DNA from: Diplosphaera chodatii
Taxonomy: Eukaryota > Chlorophyta > Trebouxiophyceae > Prasiolales > Stichococcaceae
DNA: 64,000 nucleotides
NCBI GenBank assembly: GCA_032358165.1
Contig: JAALGY010000023.1
Location: forward strand, 3,224,001-3,288,000
Reading direction: 5' to 3'
In this document: in pieces, positions 32,815 to 45,600 of the stretch
Numbering within the stretch: the first letter of the stretch is position 1
Layout of the letters: every line of letters begins with the position of its first letter
Notes under the pieces: model-generated
Database searches by the model: none
The model's input: only the letters and a program-made list of their open reading frames with translations
What the model was told of the DNA's origin: nothing
Position numbers and translations under genes: made by a program

Positions 32815-35800
32815 CTAGTGATACTGGTGCAGCGAGGCGCCCCCATTCTGCTGTCCCCCAAACATGGGGACCTTGAAGGCTGACAGCCCCGGCCCAGCCT
32901 CGTCGGTACAGTCCGACCAGCCCAGCGATGCGAGGAAGGAGTCCTCGGCCGCTGGCAGGAGGTTGCCGCTGGAAGCCGGAAGCAGCTCCTCCGCATCTGC
33001 ATCCCTGGCGTCCTCCTCGACCTCCTTGGCGACCTCGGCCACCGCGGCCGCCGCATTTGGGCTGTCGCCAGCCGCAGCAGCAGCCTCTGCCAGCCGCTCA
33101 TCGAACCCAGGCGGGTCTGTCTCACCAGGCAGGCTTGCAGGGTCGTCAGCCGGCGCAGGCTCCGCAGCATCGCCGGCGGCGCCGCCGCCGAAGGCGTGCT
33201 TGGCGGGGGAGTAGGGCTTTGGGGCGCCGCCGGAGCGCAGCTGCCCGGGGCGCAGCGACAGCCCCAGCAGCAGGCTGGCGGGGGCGCCGGGGTTCAGAGG
33301 CCCGTTCGCGGCCTGTGCACTCGGGGCGGTGCTGTCGACGGGCTGGGGCGGCGGCAGCTGGGTGCTCGGCATCATGGGGGCTTCAGCAGGAGGCTCCTCG
33401 GGCGCGGGTGCGGGTAGGCTGTTATCAGCCGCCACCGCCGCCGCCGCCGCCGTCGCCATAGCTGTGGGGCTGCCATCAGCGGGAGGAGCGCCGAGAGAGG
33501 CCGGCACAGGGCCTGCGTGCTGCACGAGCGCAGCGTCCATGGCATCGACCCTTGCCTCACCGCTGCTAGCACCGCTGCCGGTCGAGCCGCCGCTGCCGGC
33601 CCTCGCCACAGCCCGCGGGCTGGTCGACTGCCCGCCGAGCGGCAGGCTCTGGGAGCGGCCCAGCTCAGCAGACCCATTGCCATGCAAGTCAGATGGGCGG
33701 GCGGAGTTGGGCTGCTGCGGGGTCCGGCCCTGTAGCGGCGTCTCGGCCAGCCGTGACGTCCAAACAGCATCCGAGCCTGCGCAAAGGCGTCCAGTTGGTG
33801 GACACTTGATATCTGCAAGATGCCGGCAGTTGACGATGTCTTCTGACTGCAGCAGCCTCCCAAGCATGACACAACAGGTGTGAGCATTTCACAGAGGTAT
33901 GCTTCAGCAGTGCAGCTCCTCACTTCCAGAGGAGCGCCAGCTGCCGCGCTTGGGGCTCAGCAGCGCCGAGCGAAGGGAACCGCCGCCGCCGTCTGCATTG
34001 CGGTCCCCGCCCCGGTCACCTGCACACATCGCCTATAGGCGTTCACATATGTGGCAATACTTGCCACGTACAGTGGCATCTGTACGTGGGTTGCAGACAA
34101 CACATTGCATTGATACACATGACTAAATTCGTGGCCTACAGGCATGGCACAGCAGAAGGGGCATCCTCACCACGGAAGTCTCCAACGCGGTCTCCAGCGG
34201 CCGCGCGCGGGCTGAAGCTGGCGGTGCGCAGGCGCGGCGGCCGCGGCCGCTCCTCCTCGTCAAACTCCACCCAGCTGGCGGCCCCCAGCACCCTGGAGCT
34301 TCCGCCCCTGGGCGCGCCGCCGCCGCCGCCGCCCCCCCTGTGGCCGCCAGACCCCTTGCCCCGCCTCGGCGACGCCGGCAGAGGACGCCCCCTGCCTCCA
34401 GCCCCTGCCACCCGGGCCCCTGCAAAGGTTGAAAGAACTGGCGCTTCAGCTCAGCAGACCACCTTGCTTTCATCATTCTGGGCGCTAAGCGAGGTGTTGG
34501 GCACATGGCAGTCCAGGAAGCATGGCACGAGCGCAAGCAACCAGCATGCCGCAGCACCAATCTCTTGTAAACACCTCCATTCGTGTGACAGCAGCCAACA
34601 ACGTTGCAATCCTTCTACGTGCTTGACCTCTGCCCTCGAGTGAGCAGTCACTGAGGTGGACGAAGCATTGCGCCGGAAGGTCACCTGGCGATGCGGGGAC
34701 AGCAGCCGCCGCCCCGCCGCCGCGCCCCCGGTCGAAGTTGCTGTAGCCGCCGGCGGTGGTGGTGTGCCCCGCATGCCCCCAGGTGTCCACGACGTCCGCC
34801 ATGCTGACGCCAGCTGGACCGCTGCTGCCACCGCCAACCCCAATGCCGCCGCCGTGCACGCCGTTGGCCGCGGGCCCTGCGCCGAGGCCGTTCGGGTGCG
34901 GCTCGGCGCCGGCCGCGGCTCGGCGGGGAAACGGGTCCGGCGGGGGGATGGCCCCGCTCCGGGGTGGCTTAGGGGACGCGGGCACCGGCGGCGCAGGCGC
35001 GAGCATGGGCGGCACCGCGTGCAGCTCCATATTCAGCACCTGCACACGGGGGTGAACCACTTCAAAACCGTGACCGCACTATCTTCCACACATAGCATGC
35101 CTGACCCCTGTCTGTACGCATGTGCTGGTTTACAGGCTCTGTCTAAGGGTGCAGCAATGCTTTCTCACAGCGACACGAACATGAATGTGTGCCGGCGCAT
35201 ATTGCCACGACCTGCTGTCTGACACTCAAAATCTCGAGCCAAAGCCGGAGGCTTTACTCCAGCTTGAGGCCCACCGGGTGGTGGTGCTGTGGTTGGTGCT
35301 GCGGCTGGTTGTGATGGCGGCCATTGCGGCTGCCATGCTGCCGCCGGTTGCGCCCGCCGCCATTTGGCCCCAGGTGCGGTCCAGAGCCGTTCAACCTCTC
35401 CGCTGACCCTGCACAGGACGGATGTCAGGCATGACAGCTTGGATTGCACGCGCACAGCGTGTTGGGGCACATCACCTGCCTGCAGGTGCACCTTGATTGG
35501 GACGACCACTCGTGTTGTTGATGCTCAAGCTTGCAAATGGCACCAGACAAGGCACCACACGCCAGCACCTGATGCTGGCATCGCGTTCCCCAGGATTGAT
35601 AGTTTTACCGGATGTTTAAGCGTCGCACAGGTGACAGTCGACATCAGCGCTCCTTTTGCGTCCTTCATACCTGAGCGCACGAGCTGAGGTGGCAGCTGGG
35701 GCACGGCGTCCGCCTTGTGGTGGTTGCCGCCGGCAGTCGCGCCGGACGTCAAGGATACACCCTTGCCCCCGCCGTTGCTGCCGCGCATCCACTGCGGCGT

Positions 35801-35851
35801 GAGCGACGGCAGGCCGTCGCCGCCGCCGCCCTCGCCACCGAGGCCGCCCAT
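32815..35851 (-). CDS. Gly/Pro/Ala-rich disordered protein of unknown function
   Basis: The ATG at 35851 opens MGGLGGEGGGGDGLPSLTPQ, ending in LTPQWMRG. Further minus-strand exons lie at about 34680-35040 (MELHAVPPMLAPAPP, WGHAGHTTTAGGYSNFDRG), 34170-34420 (poly-Gly, then AASWVEFDEEERPRPPRL and TASFSPRAAA) and 33930-34020 (SLRSALLSPKRGSW). The largest exon, about 32815-33800, holds AETPLQGRTPQQPNSARPSD, LGRSQSLPLGGQSTSPRAV and a long Ala/Pro run. It ends FLASLGWSD..AFKVPMFGGQQN before the stop at 32815. The short motifs LTPQWxxG, GGYSNFDRG and WVEFDEEE in a disordered context recall GYF/GIGYF-type translation-repressor scaffolds, but no GYF domain is visible, so this is only a suggestion. Ser-Pro sites (SFSPR, LLSPKR) could be phosphorylated. 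Confidence 0.55.
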
Positions 35852-37486
35852 GGAGGGCTCCCTGCAGCTGCCTTGGCAGCCGGCTTGGCTGCTGCTACTG
35901 CCGTGCGTGCAGACGGGCGGCTGCTGAGCGACAGCAGTCGGCCATCCGCGGAGTGGAGCACCTGATGAGGGATGTCAGCAGTGCCGCTGAAGGGCGGGAA
36001 GGTGGTGGAACGCTGCACTCTGCAGGCGCCGCACAGCTGGCAGCCGCGCCGCTATGGCAGGTGCCGCGGGCTGCAATAGGCTGCCGCCTCTGCTGCTGCT
36101 GCGGGCGGTAGCACTGTGCTAAGAAGCTGCTGTGATGTGTTGGCTCGAATGCTACGTCAATGCAAAGCCGTCGGGCTGGTGAGCCGCAGACAGCCGACCG
36201 GCCGGCTCCGGAGGCCTTGTGCCAGCAGGTCCCGCTGCAGCGGCTGCTCTGATGATGCGCTTATGTTCAGTGATTTGCGCTGCACTGTCACACACTGGTC
36301 ACAGGCAGCCACGGCACAGGCTGGTGCTCCTTGATGGGTAACGAAACTGTGTCGACGCCTCAGCCAGGGCCGCAGCCCGGCTGCCGGCGGCAGCTGCCGA
36401 TTACAGCTGCAGAGTGCGCGCTACTGCATGTTCAGCTAGGCTCTTCTTTTGAACCAGCTCAGCAGCGATGGCACAACCTCACCCTTCATCGCACGACAAT
36501 GACAGTCAGACTCGGTCATCAGTTGCTGCTTCTTACTGCGGCGCCACTGTTGGGTGGCAGATGTGTGGCAAGTCACAGCAGACCGTCACCTGCGAAATGG
36601 GCGCAGAAGGACAGCGGACAGGCACCCGTGACACTGCACAGTACGTGACAAAGTTTGCTGCTTTGCCAGCTGCTTCCAGTTGCAGCTTGGCTGGCTGCGG
36701 ACACGTCGAGCACGCAGCTCACAGCTCAGCATCAACAGGCGCAACGTCCGCGATGCTGAGCGGGTGCCACCGTAGCCGCCGGGCGTAGGAATGACAACGA
36801 CTACAAAGGTGTCTGGACAGAAGACGCAGGCTGCGCGTCTTTTGTCGCCCGAACTGCAGCTCTCGCCAGGGCGCCAGTAGATGGCTACCAGGGGCAGAAG
36901 GAGCTCAAAACCCTGTGTTTACGCACCCACTCAGGGTTTGCACGCGACAGTTCAGCGCGAGCATGCTTGTGCAGCGGCGAAGCCCCGATTGCGGGCGCGG
37001 GCTTGTACTCTCTCTGCATGATTGATTGCCGGCAGCGGCACTGGCGCAAGTGCAAGTGACAGCCCGAACTCAGCTGGTGCTTCGAAACCGCGGGGCAGGC
37101 CGTCTGGCGCGTGGCGACAGAGGCGCTCAGACTCGTTTGGAGGCAATTGCAGGCGGCTGATTACTCCTAGGCGTCGCAAGGTAGGTGTCGGCGAAGTCGG
37201 GCAGATATTTGTAAAGTATCTCAGGCCCGCTTTTTGGGCAAGCTGACAACACTTTGCCCATCGGCTTACAGCACGCGGCCGGCGGGTGCTGTACCTGTCA
37301 AGCCTGGATTTGTCCTTGATGGCCTCTTTGCATGTGTCACGGTCGCCGCAGTGGCCTGCAAACTTGTGTTGCCTCGGCGCGCTGACCCCGACGTGAGCAA
37401 GGTGTGTGCCGCACCTGCAGGGCTGGTGCGGCTTGTCAGCGGCGAACCGCAGACCTGGTAGGCTTCAGTACGTCGCAGCCGCGCGC
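35852..37486. other. Divergent intergenic region
   Basis: About 1.6 kb between two divergently transcribed low-complexity genes. It should contain both promoters and 5' UTRs. Open frames on either strand lack motifs and run against the codon pattern of the neighbours. Nothing else is supported. Confidence 0.4.
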
Positions 37487-40400
37487 ATGCAGCACTCGGT
37501 GGCCACCGTCGCGCCGTCGTCTGCCACCGAGCAACATGGCGCCGGGGCCAGCGCCGGGGCCACAGCAGCGACCGCCTCGCTGCCCGGCCTGCAGCGCTTC
37601 CGGAGCGGCACCGATGGCAGCGGCAGCATCGGCATGGCCGCCCGCATGGACAACCTCCACATGCAGCCTGGCATCATGCCATTCCTGGTTGCTCCGCAGC
37701 CGGAAGGGCAGACTTTGCAGCTGGCCGACGCACACCACGGCAGCCTCCAGCAGCCTGGACAGCAGCTGCGCGCTGCTGCTGACCCTGGCATGCAGCAACA
37801 GATGCAGCAGCCGCTGCAGCAGCGGCAGCAGCCGCAGCACCAGTCCGCCGGCCTGCTGCCGCCGCCAGGGGGAGGACGCAAGCTCGAGGGCCTGACGCCC
37901 CAGCAGCAGCTGCTGGCCGCGCAGCAGCGCCAGGCGGCGCAGCAGCAGCAGGCGATGGCCATGATGCAGTGGCAGTATATGCAGGGGCTGGGGATGCCCG
38001 CTTCCGGCTTCCAGGCCGCCCAGCCCACCGCGCAGTTCTATGGGCTGCAGGCGCAGCAGCTGCACATGGGCCAGCCCTGGCAGCAGCAGCCCTTCATGCA
38101 GCAGCAGCAGCAGCAGCAGCACCCCGTGTTGCAGCAGCCGCAGCAGCAGGCACCACCGCAAGCGCAGCAGCAGCTGGTGTCTCCAGTGCTGTGGCCCGGC
38201 GGGATCCCAGGGGTGAAGGGCGCCTTCCCCAATGGCATGCCCAGCGCTCGATCAGAGCTGCGGCAACAGTTGCCGCAGCAGCAGCAGCAGCAGCAGCAGC
38301 CGGGGGCAGGGCCACCTCGCGGGGTGGTGTCAGCAGCAGGCTTGCCGCCCACCACGCCTGCCCTGCAGCAGCCCGACGCCGCTGCGGAACAGCCCGCCGC
38401 GGCAATGCAGCCAGCACAACAGCTGCAGCCCCAGCAGTCGATGCAGCAGGCGCTCATGCAGCAGCAGCTGCAGCAGCAGCGGATGAGCCCTGCAATGTTT
38501 CAGCCCCCTGGCGCGCCTGCTGCGGGGCTGCTTGCCGGCTGCGCCCCCGGGTGCCAGTGGCCTCAGCAGCAGCAGGGCACAATGCCCTTTGGCGGCTTCT
38601 ACGGTAGGAGTGACATCCTTTTCCGCATGCATGTCATAGTTGGCCTGCCGCACAATGTCCCGCAGTTGCACTTCTTGATGCTGCATGGGAATGCCGCAGC
38701 GCGTTGCCTATCCCTCCCATTCCATGTGTACAACTCAGCATGGCCTTCGCAGGAATGCCAGGCATGCAGCAGCCGGGCATGCAGCAGCAGCGCATGCAGA
38801 GCAGCATGCAGCAGACCCCATTTGGCAGCGGCGGCGGCGGCGGCATGTTCAACCCAATGATGTCTGGGTACTATGGCTATGGCTATGGCATGGGCATGTC
38901 GCTGGACCCATTTGCCGCCTGGTGCGCTGTCATCCGGCCTGTTTCTTTGCTTCATGTGCCAGCTGAGCTCCCTGTGCTGGTCGGCTGGCCACGGCAGTAG
39001 TCTCACTTTTGATGCTTGCAAACGAGACCGTGCCCTGCGCTGCAAGTTCCACCCCATCGCCGGCCCTTGAGCTCCCTTTCGCCGTCGCCTTCATGTGGTG
39101 TTGTTGAGCTTCCGTCTGCTGCCACCATGTGCAGGTACATGTCGCACTACGGCCCGCACCTGGGCCGCCCGCAGGTGTTCGCCCCGGGCGCAGCCGCCCA
39201 GCACCGCCCCGGCGGCCCGTTCCGGGGCGCACCCTCCGCCCAGGTGCGCGCCCCTTGCTGTGCTGTGGCGCTGATGGCCAAACCAGCGCGGAGCACCTGA
39301 CCACAACAGACACGGTGCTTGTCTGCTGCCAAGCACCCAGCAAGGCAGGCGACAGACATGTGCTGGGCCTGGTGCCTGTGCGCGTGTCGTAGCTCTGCAA
39401 CCCTGCAGCGGGGGTGCACCGCGACCGGCTCCTCACCCGATACAGCAGCAGCACTGCTGGATGCTGCTTTGAGGTGGATCCTCTCAGTCTGAGCCCTAAT
39501 ATCGTGCTGCGTGCAGGCGACGCAGCACTCGGAGGCCAGCGAGTCCAGGGGCGCAGGTGGCGGCGGCGACGCTGCCCCAAACCCTGAGGAGCCGGGCTGC
39601 GAGCTCGACGGCGGCGACCTGGGCGGCGGCAACGATCAGGTCGGGGCCAACCTTGTGGGCAGCGGCGGCGATGGCGGCGGCGGCGGCGGCGCCAAGAACC
39701 GCCACTGGTGGCAGGACCCGGTGCGGACGTTCGGCGTGGCGGGGGACCCGGCGGCGGTGGCGCGGCTCGCAGAGTCCGCCGACCGCGAGCGCCGGGCTAT
39801 GGCTGCCAAGCAGTGGCGGGAGCGGCCAGTGGAGAATGCGGCTGTGGCGCAGACCAGCGACCTTGGAAACGATGATGATGAGGTGACGTCCCGGCTGCGG
39901 GGCCCCAGTGACGAGCCCGGCACCAACGAGTCGGGCAGGGCCACGGGGATGACGGGCCCCGCGCGCCCGCCACCCAGCGACGCCCATGCAGGTAAACGAA
40001 CTGTCAGCAACAAGCAACAACAAACCACAGTCGAAGAGCACACGAAACGAGCGGCATAACTCCACCTGACTCCAACACCAAAGTACAAGGGAATGCAACA
40101 CGTTTCAGGGTGTGACTTGTTGCATAACTACCAACCATGCATGGCATACGATGTCATTGCATCTGGCCACCAAGGCATGCCGGCTGATGCCCGGAGCCCA
40201 CCCCCAGCAGGCGGCAGCAGCCCCACCGGCGTGCTGAGCGGCGGCACGGCCGGCGGCGGCGGCGGCGGCGGCAGGGCGCGCACCCTGCGGCGGTTCGCCA
40301 CGGCCTCGGCGCGGGGCGCGCGGGGGGAGACCTGGCCACCCAATGGGGCTGCCAGCGACCAGCAGGGTGCAAGCGCAGGTTGGCTCCTTATTTACGCTTG

Positions 40401-40902
40401 CTGTGTGCATGAGCACGTGCTCATGTGTATGAGTGATAGCCACACAGTGATGATGTGCGACAGCAGGCCGGTGCGCGGGGCTTGTGTGGCCAGCTGATGC
40501 TCAGCCTCATCACCGTGTCTGTTTTCTGCAGCAGAGATACGGCGGCGGGCCTCGCTTGATGTGGTGGCGCCACGCGGGCAGTCGTCGCTGAAGCGCGGGT
40601 CCGGGGAGGTCGAGCGGTCAATAGTGCCACCCCGTAGCGTGCGCCAGCGGCAGCTGCCGGCTGCAGATGCTGCCGAACCGCACCAGCAGCAGCAGCAGGC
40701 GGCAGGCATGGCTGAAGCCGCAGCAGACAGTACGCAACAGCAGCCCACGAAGGCTGGTGGTCCTGGTGCTGGGGCCGCAGCCCCCCTGCAGCGGCAGGAG
40801 CTGCAGTATGGCGGTGCTGCCGGCGGCACTGCTCATGATGCCGACAGCGGCTCGCAGAGTGGCGCGTCTACGGTGCCGTCCTCCACAGCGGGCGCGCAAT
40901 GA
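37487..40902 (+). CDS. Glutamine-rich disordered protein of unknown function
   Basis: Six exons join in phase. Exon 1 from the ATG at 37487 (MQHSVATVAPSSATEQHG) runs about 1.1 kb and is dominated by Gln runs encoded by CAG repeats, with Met, Pro and Ala. Exon 2 (from about 38750) gives MPGMQQPGMQQQRMQSS and MSGYYGYGYGMGMSLDPFAA. Exon 3 gives YMSHYGPHLGRPQVFAPG. Exon 4 gives a Gly-rich stretch, then HWWQDPVRTFGVAGDP and RLAESADRERRAMAAKQW, a short probably helical segment and the only ordered-looking part. Exons 5 and 6 are Gly/Ser/Pro-rich and stop at 40902. Gln-rich regions like this are common in algal transcriptional co-regulators and RNA-granule proteins, but no DNA- or RNA-binding domain is visible. 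Exon 6 contains EIRRRASLD, an RRxS-type kinase site. Confidence 0.7.
40408..40425. repeat. 18-bp perfect palindrome centred on CACGTG
   Basis: CATGAGCACGTGCTCATG reads the same on both strands. It lies in the last intron of the Gln-rich gene and contains a G-box/E-box core. Confidence 0.75.
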
Positions 40903-42652
40903 ACGGAGGGTGCAGCATGACGAACCCAAGCTGGCTGACGCGGCAGCTGCCACGCGGTACCCAGCAGCTGCAAAGCTGCCTCAATGGTGTGCCGAGGGCC
41001 TGCCAGCTCCTTGGCGGTGGTAGAGCAGCACGGTCATATGTGCCGAAAGGGGGACATGCTGTGAGGGCCACACATAGGTGTCATCAGGACCAATGGATGG
41101 TATTTGCATTCTGATGAATATTATATTCATGAGCTTTCCGACGATCTGCGCACATCACAAGGCGCTTCTGTTGCTGGGCCACCTCAGTGGTGGGTGCAGA
41201 CACACGCCTGCTACAGGGGTGGCCCCGTGGTGCTTGTCTGCATCTGCACGAGCGGCGTCGGCGGTGGAGGGTTCACAGGGCTTGCAGTACGCATACCCAG
41301 CCCTGCTCTGCCACGGAGCACCAATCCGCCGACGCCGCTGTGCCGCATATGTGTGTGGTGGTTGCACATGATTGTATGTTCGTGGTTGCACAATTGGCGT
41401 GCGCTATTGGGCTGCGCTATGCTTGCATCGAGACTGCGTCATCTGATTTCACAGCAATTGGCTGCAGCTTCGTTTGTGCTGGATCTGTACATTGTATCGT
41501 GTGATTGTAATGGCAGTGTGGTAGCCGTCGCTGAAGCCTTGCCATGTGGCCTACCGGTATTGCCATGCAAGTTCACCGTATACTCGTACCAGTACCGTAG
41601 TCGATCTGCATTTCCCGGTCAATCTGGCGGGTGACTGATGCCAGCCTGGACCAGGGGTTGGTCGCCCCAGGACACTGTGCAGTCATTCACTTCAGGATCT
41701 CGCTTCGATGCTTGTCTGCAAACAGCCACTTGACATTTGCACTGCATTTCACAGCTGCTTCAGCAAGGCACCCCCGCCTGTATATAGGATGCTGCTGGGT
41801 GCGAAAAGCTACATGTAAGCGGGCCCTGCAGCAGCATATTGTATTGGCAAACGCAAAGTACCTGCCTCAATTCAGAGCAGTTGAGGGTGGAGTGCTCCTT
41901 ACAGTTTTGAAGCATCTGATTGACACATTTCTTATGCACCAACATGCAAGCAGCCCCCCGCCAGCCGTGCAATAACGTAGATTCGCACGGCATCCGCAGC
42001 TGCAAAGGTGTGTAGTCACAGTGGAGGTGCGTCGGGGTGTCGCGGGCAGCTTAGCCACAGGCTTGCCGTGCTTCATGTGATCTGCGGCCTGCGCCACAAT
42101 GGCGCCAATACATGTGCAAAACAATGCAGCGCTCGTTTGCCGCCGGCACGACTGCCTATGTGAATGAAACGGCTGTGACGCTTCTGCAGCTCGCCAGAAA
42201 GAGCTAGGTGCGGCCGCTGACGGCACATGAGCAGCAGGGGCCATGACTCCAGAATCCGTGCGGTGGGAACTCGTACACAACATGCTACCCAGTTGTTTCG
42301 TGCCGTGTAGTTTGAACAGAAAGGCAACCTGACAAGCACCTGATGAGCATCAGTGTCGGACTGCAGCACAACGGATGGACAGCCGAGGCCAGCAAAACCG
42401 CACTTGGGCATGCCGGAGCATCCTCCGAGCACGTGGACGAGGCAACGAGCTTTTCGCAGGTGTGTTCAGACTGCAGCCTGGCGCAGACCGAACCGTTGCC
42501 TGTGACCAGGGGCAGTGTGCCCGCACGCTGTGCCACATGCAAGTGCTGCACTTGAGCGCCGGCATGGCACAAAGTGTGTGAGGCACTACCCGCTGCTGCA
42601 GGACATTGAAGCTGCAGCTGCAGCGGCATCGCTGCAGGGAGAAGCAGGCGAG
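40903..42652. other. 3' UTR of the Gln-rich gene and promoter of the glycosyltransferase
   Basis: About 1.75 kb without a supportable exon. A TGTAA at 41506-41510 is a likely polyadenylation signal for the upstream gene. A 17-base inverted repeat (ATGAATATTATATTCAT) lies at 41114-41130. Open frames on both strands have no family motif. Confidence 0.4.
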
Positions 42653-45600
42653 ATGCGAGGCGGCACCTACAGCAGCAGCGGCAGCACTGCAGGGAGGCAG
42701 CGGCAGCGATGCGACCAGTGGTGGCTGCTTGCAATTCCCGCTGCCGTGCTGCTGCTGCTTGCAGCACGGGTGCGTCAGCCTGTTGGCATGCTGGATGCTG
42801 AACAGCACACATACTCCGACGAAAGATCCTGCAATGCCCTCACGGTCTTGAAGTGGCAATGGATTAAGGCAGACATGTGTGATGAGGGGAAGGCTTGAGT
42901 CGAGTCGCTGAATGCTGCTCAGGAGTGGCAGAATGGATTCAGCAGCACGACTGCAGTGCTGGCCAGGGTCAGGAGCATGCAGCCCAGACGTCAGTCTACA
43001 GACCCATGGCAGATGTCGAAACAGCAAGCCCAAAGCGGGGGCCAGCAGCCTGCACATCGCACCCCCGGAGCAGATGCCGCATTTTCATCAGCAGGGCAAG
43101 ATGCTCCAGGGCCGCTGGACGAGGGTCGTGGCACCGCGCCCGCTACACCTGCTCCCCAGCCAGAGTCTGGCCAACTGCCTGCAGCTGGCAGCCACCCGCA
43201 GCCGGGACAGGGGCAGCAGTTGGAGCACCATCAGCAACAGCAGCAGCAGCAGCAGCAGCCACAGCAGGAGGAGCAGCCACAGCAGCCAGCAGCTGCACCG
43301 CAGCAGGCAGAGGCCGGGCGGCAGGCGCCGCAGCAGGCGCCACCGGAAGATGGGCAGGCTCCTCATGCCCAAGAGGATGGTCCCGAGATGCCGACGCCGG
43401 CGGACAGCAGCACAGGGCTGGCCCCAGCCTCAGCTCCTGGTCCATCAGGGTCGGGCAACGCGATAGCGTTGAAACTCGGAGCAGTGGCTGCAGTCCCGGC
43501 CCCCACCGCTGCGGCCGGTCCCAGCGAGCCGCCTTCAGCTTCAGATGGACCGGCAGGCTATGGCGCAGCCGCTGCCGTGCCGTCGGCTGGTGCTCTCCAG
43601 CCGACCGCAGCAGCAGGTCCAGCCGTGGTAGTGCTGCCATCGCAGTACTGCCAGGTGGTGAAGCCGGAGGTGGAGCAGCGCTGCATGGCGTCCGGGGCCG
43701 CATCGCAAGAGTGCAAAGGTGCGCAGCCGTCACATCACCTGACTGGGCAGGGAACTGACGACGGCCGCTGGCTGCAGTGCTTAATACAGATGCAAGTCTG
43801 ACTTTCACATTGCGGCTTCAATTGACGCAAGCATCAGTGTTAGCTTGTGTAGACAGCAAACTCACTCGCAAAATGACGGCGCCATGTGACCGCCAAACAT
43901 GAGGTTGGCACGAACAAAGGCAATATTGTTCGACTGCAGCGGCGGTGAAGGGTCAATACTCGGCGTCCTACCTGTCGCCCTTTGTGCGCATCGCGCCCCA
44001 CATGGCGGCCCTGGGCTTCGCCAGCTACATCGTTAATTCGGTGAGCACCACAAGCAGTGGGCGCCGCAGCAGAGCTGCGGCTGCTGCTGCTGCGGTGAAA
44101 TGCTGTGCCGCTGGCGTGCACGGTATAGTGGGTCTGGTGTTGGAAAGCATGTTCTGCACGGGTCACGACCAGGAACTGAGGCGATGTGTGCAGGTGAGCA
44201 AGCGGCACAAGCCGGGCGACGGCAGCGCATGGGATGCGGCGCTTGCTGCAGCCGACATCGTGATCCTGGAGGAGAAGGTGCACTGGACAGCAGCAGTTTG
44301 TTGAACATCAATGCTCGGCGCTGTGCCGGAACTGCTGGGTCCTGGAAAATGGCAATGCCACATCAACTTACAGCCGAGAGATGGATTTGACAGCAGTCGT
44401 GAGGAGCTTCTGCCGAAAGATCAGCATCATCGCCAGTGCTTCTTTGTGGGCAGTCGGTGGAGCGGGTGCTGGCAGCGTACCCGAACAAGACGTACGTCGC
44501 GCTGCAGGGCAATGCTGCGGCCGCCATGCAGACCTGCGCCCCAGACCGGTGGTAAGCTTTTCCAGCTCAACTTGCCAGAAACCAGTATGAAAGCGCTGGG
44601 TCATGCAGAGAGCGTCGGCTGTGCATAGCAGCTATCGCTCTGTTGTTGTACAACCTGCGTATGTGATCGCCTTTCCTGGCATGATTGTTAGCACCTGGTT
44701 GCTGCTGCTGCTCGAGCCCACTGATGCTGACAAACCTGATGTGGCACCAATCTTGATGTTTCTCAACCTTATTGGCAGGTGCGCGCAGCACCTGCTGGAG
44801 ATGGAGAAGCCGCAGGTGGCGCGCTTCCTGCAGCACACCGGCCTGCTGCCAATCCAGCTCAACAATGCCCAGCGGTGCGACAGCTCTGCTCAAAGATCTG
44901 ATTGCTGACATTCCAAGCCATGCTGTAGTGTCAAAGAAGTTTGCGCCGCAGGGTGCACTACTAGTTGAAGACCGGCTATGCACTGGACTGTCCTGACTTA
45001 TCGAGCCTGAAGAGCACCCCTTTCACCAACAGCAACCATCTGTTGGTCGCTCAGTACATACACACCCTGCTGAACTGCACATTCTTCCATATACGCATGC
45101 CCTGTCCGAGTGCAGGTACATGCGGCTGCCGCACTACCACCTCATGCAGCAGGTGCACCTGGACGGGATTCCAGAGGCGGAGCTCGACTGGGGTCCCGCC
45201 CCGGGGCAGGCCGCCTTCAGCGCGGCCATGCTGGCAAAGGCGCAGACGCTCAACCCCATGTTCTGGCGGTGAGCTGTGCACCGCGGGCGGGGGCCCCACT
45301 TTATCTGCACCCCATGCTGTGCTGTGCTGCGATTTGAGGATGTCACTGTTGTGGACAGGCTGGTAGTGCGTCCACTCTGGCTTCCTCGCTACATCAGTAT
45401 CCTGAACCGTGTCACGGAGTGCTGCTACCTCAGACACACTGACGTCTACAATATGCAGGTGGCGGTACCCGATGACGTGCCACGGGAAGCCGGAATGGGC
45501 GCAGCTGATGGCCCCGGCGCTGGAAGCAGGAAGCGGAGGGGCGCCGCCCGACTTCCTGCCGTCGCTGTCGGACCGCACAGTCGACGTCGCCTTTTCAGGG

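Noticed and set aside
37436..38161. Long minus-strand Leu-rich open frame opposite the Gln-rich gene
   Set aside because: It is the antisense of CAG repeats (CTG gives Leu). The plus-strand frame has in-phase exons on both sides.
37487..40902. Calling the Gln-rich protein a transcription factor
   Set aside because: Gln richness alone is not evidence. No DNA-binding domain is visible in any exon.
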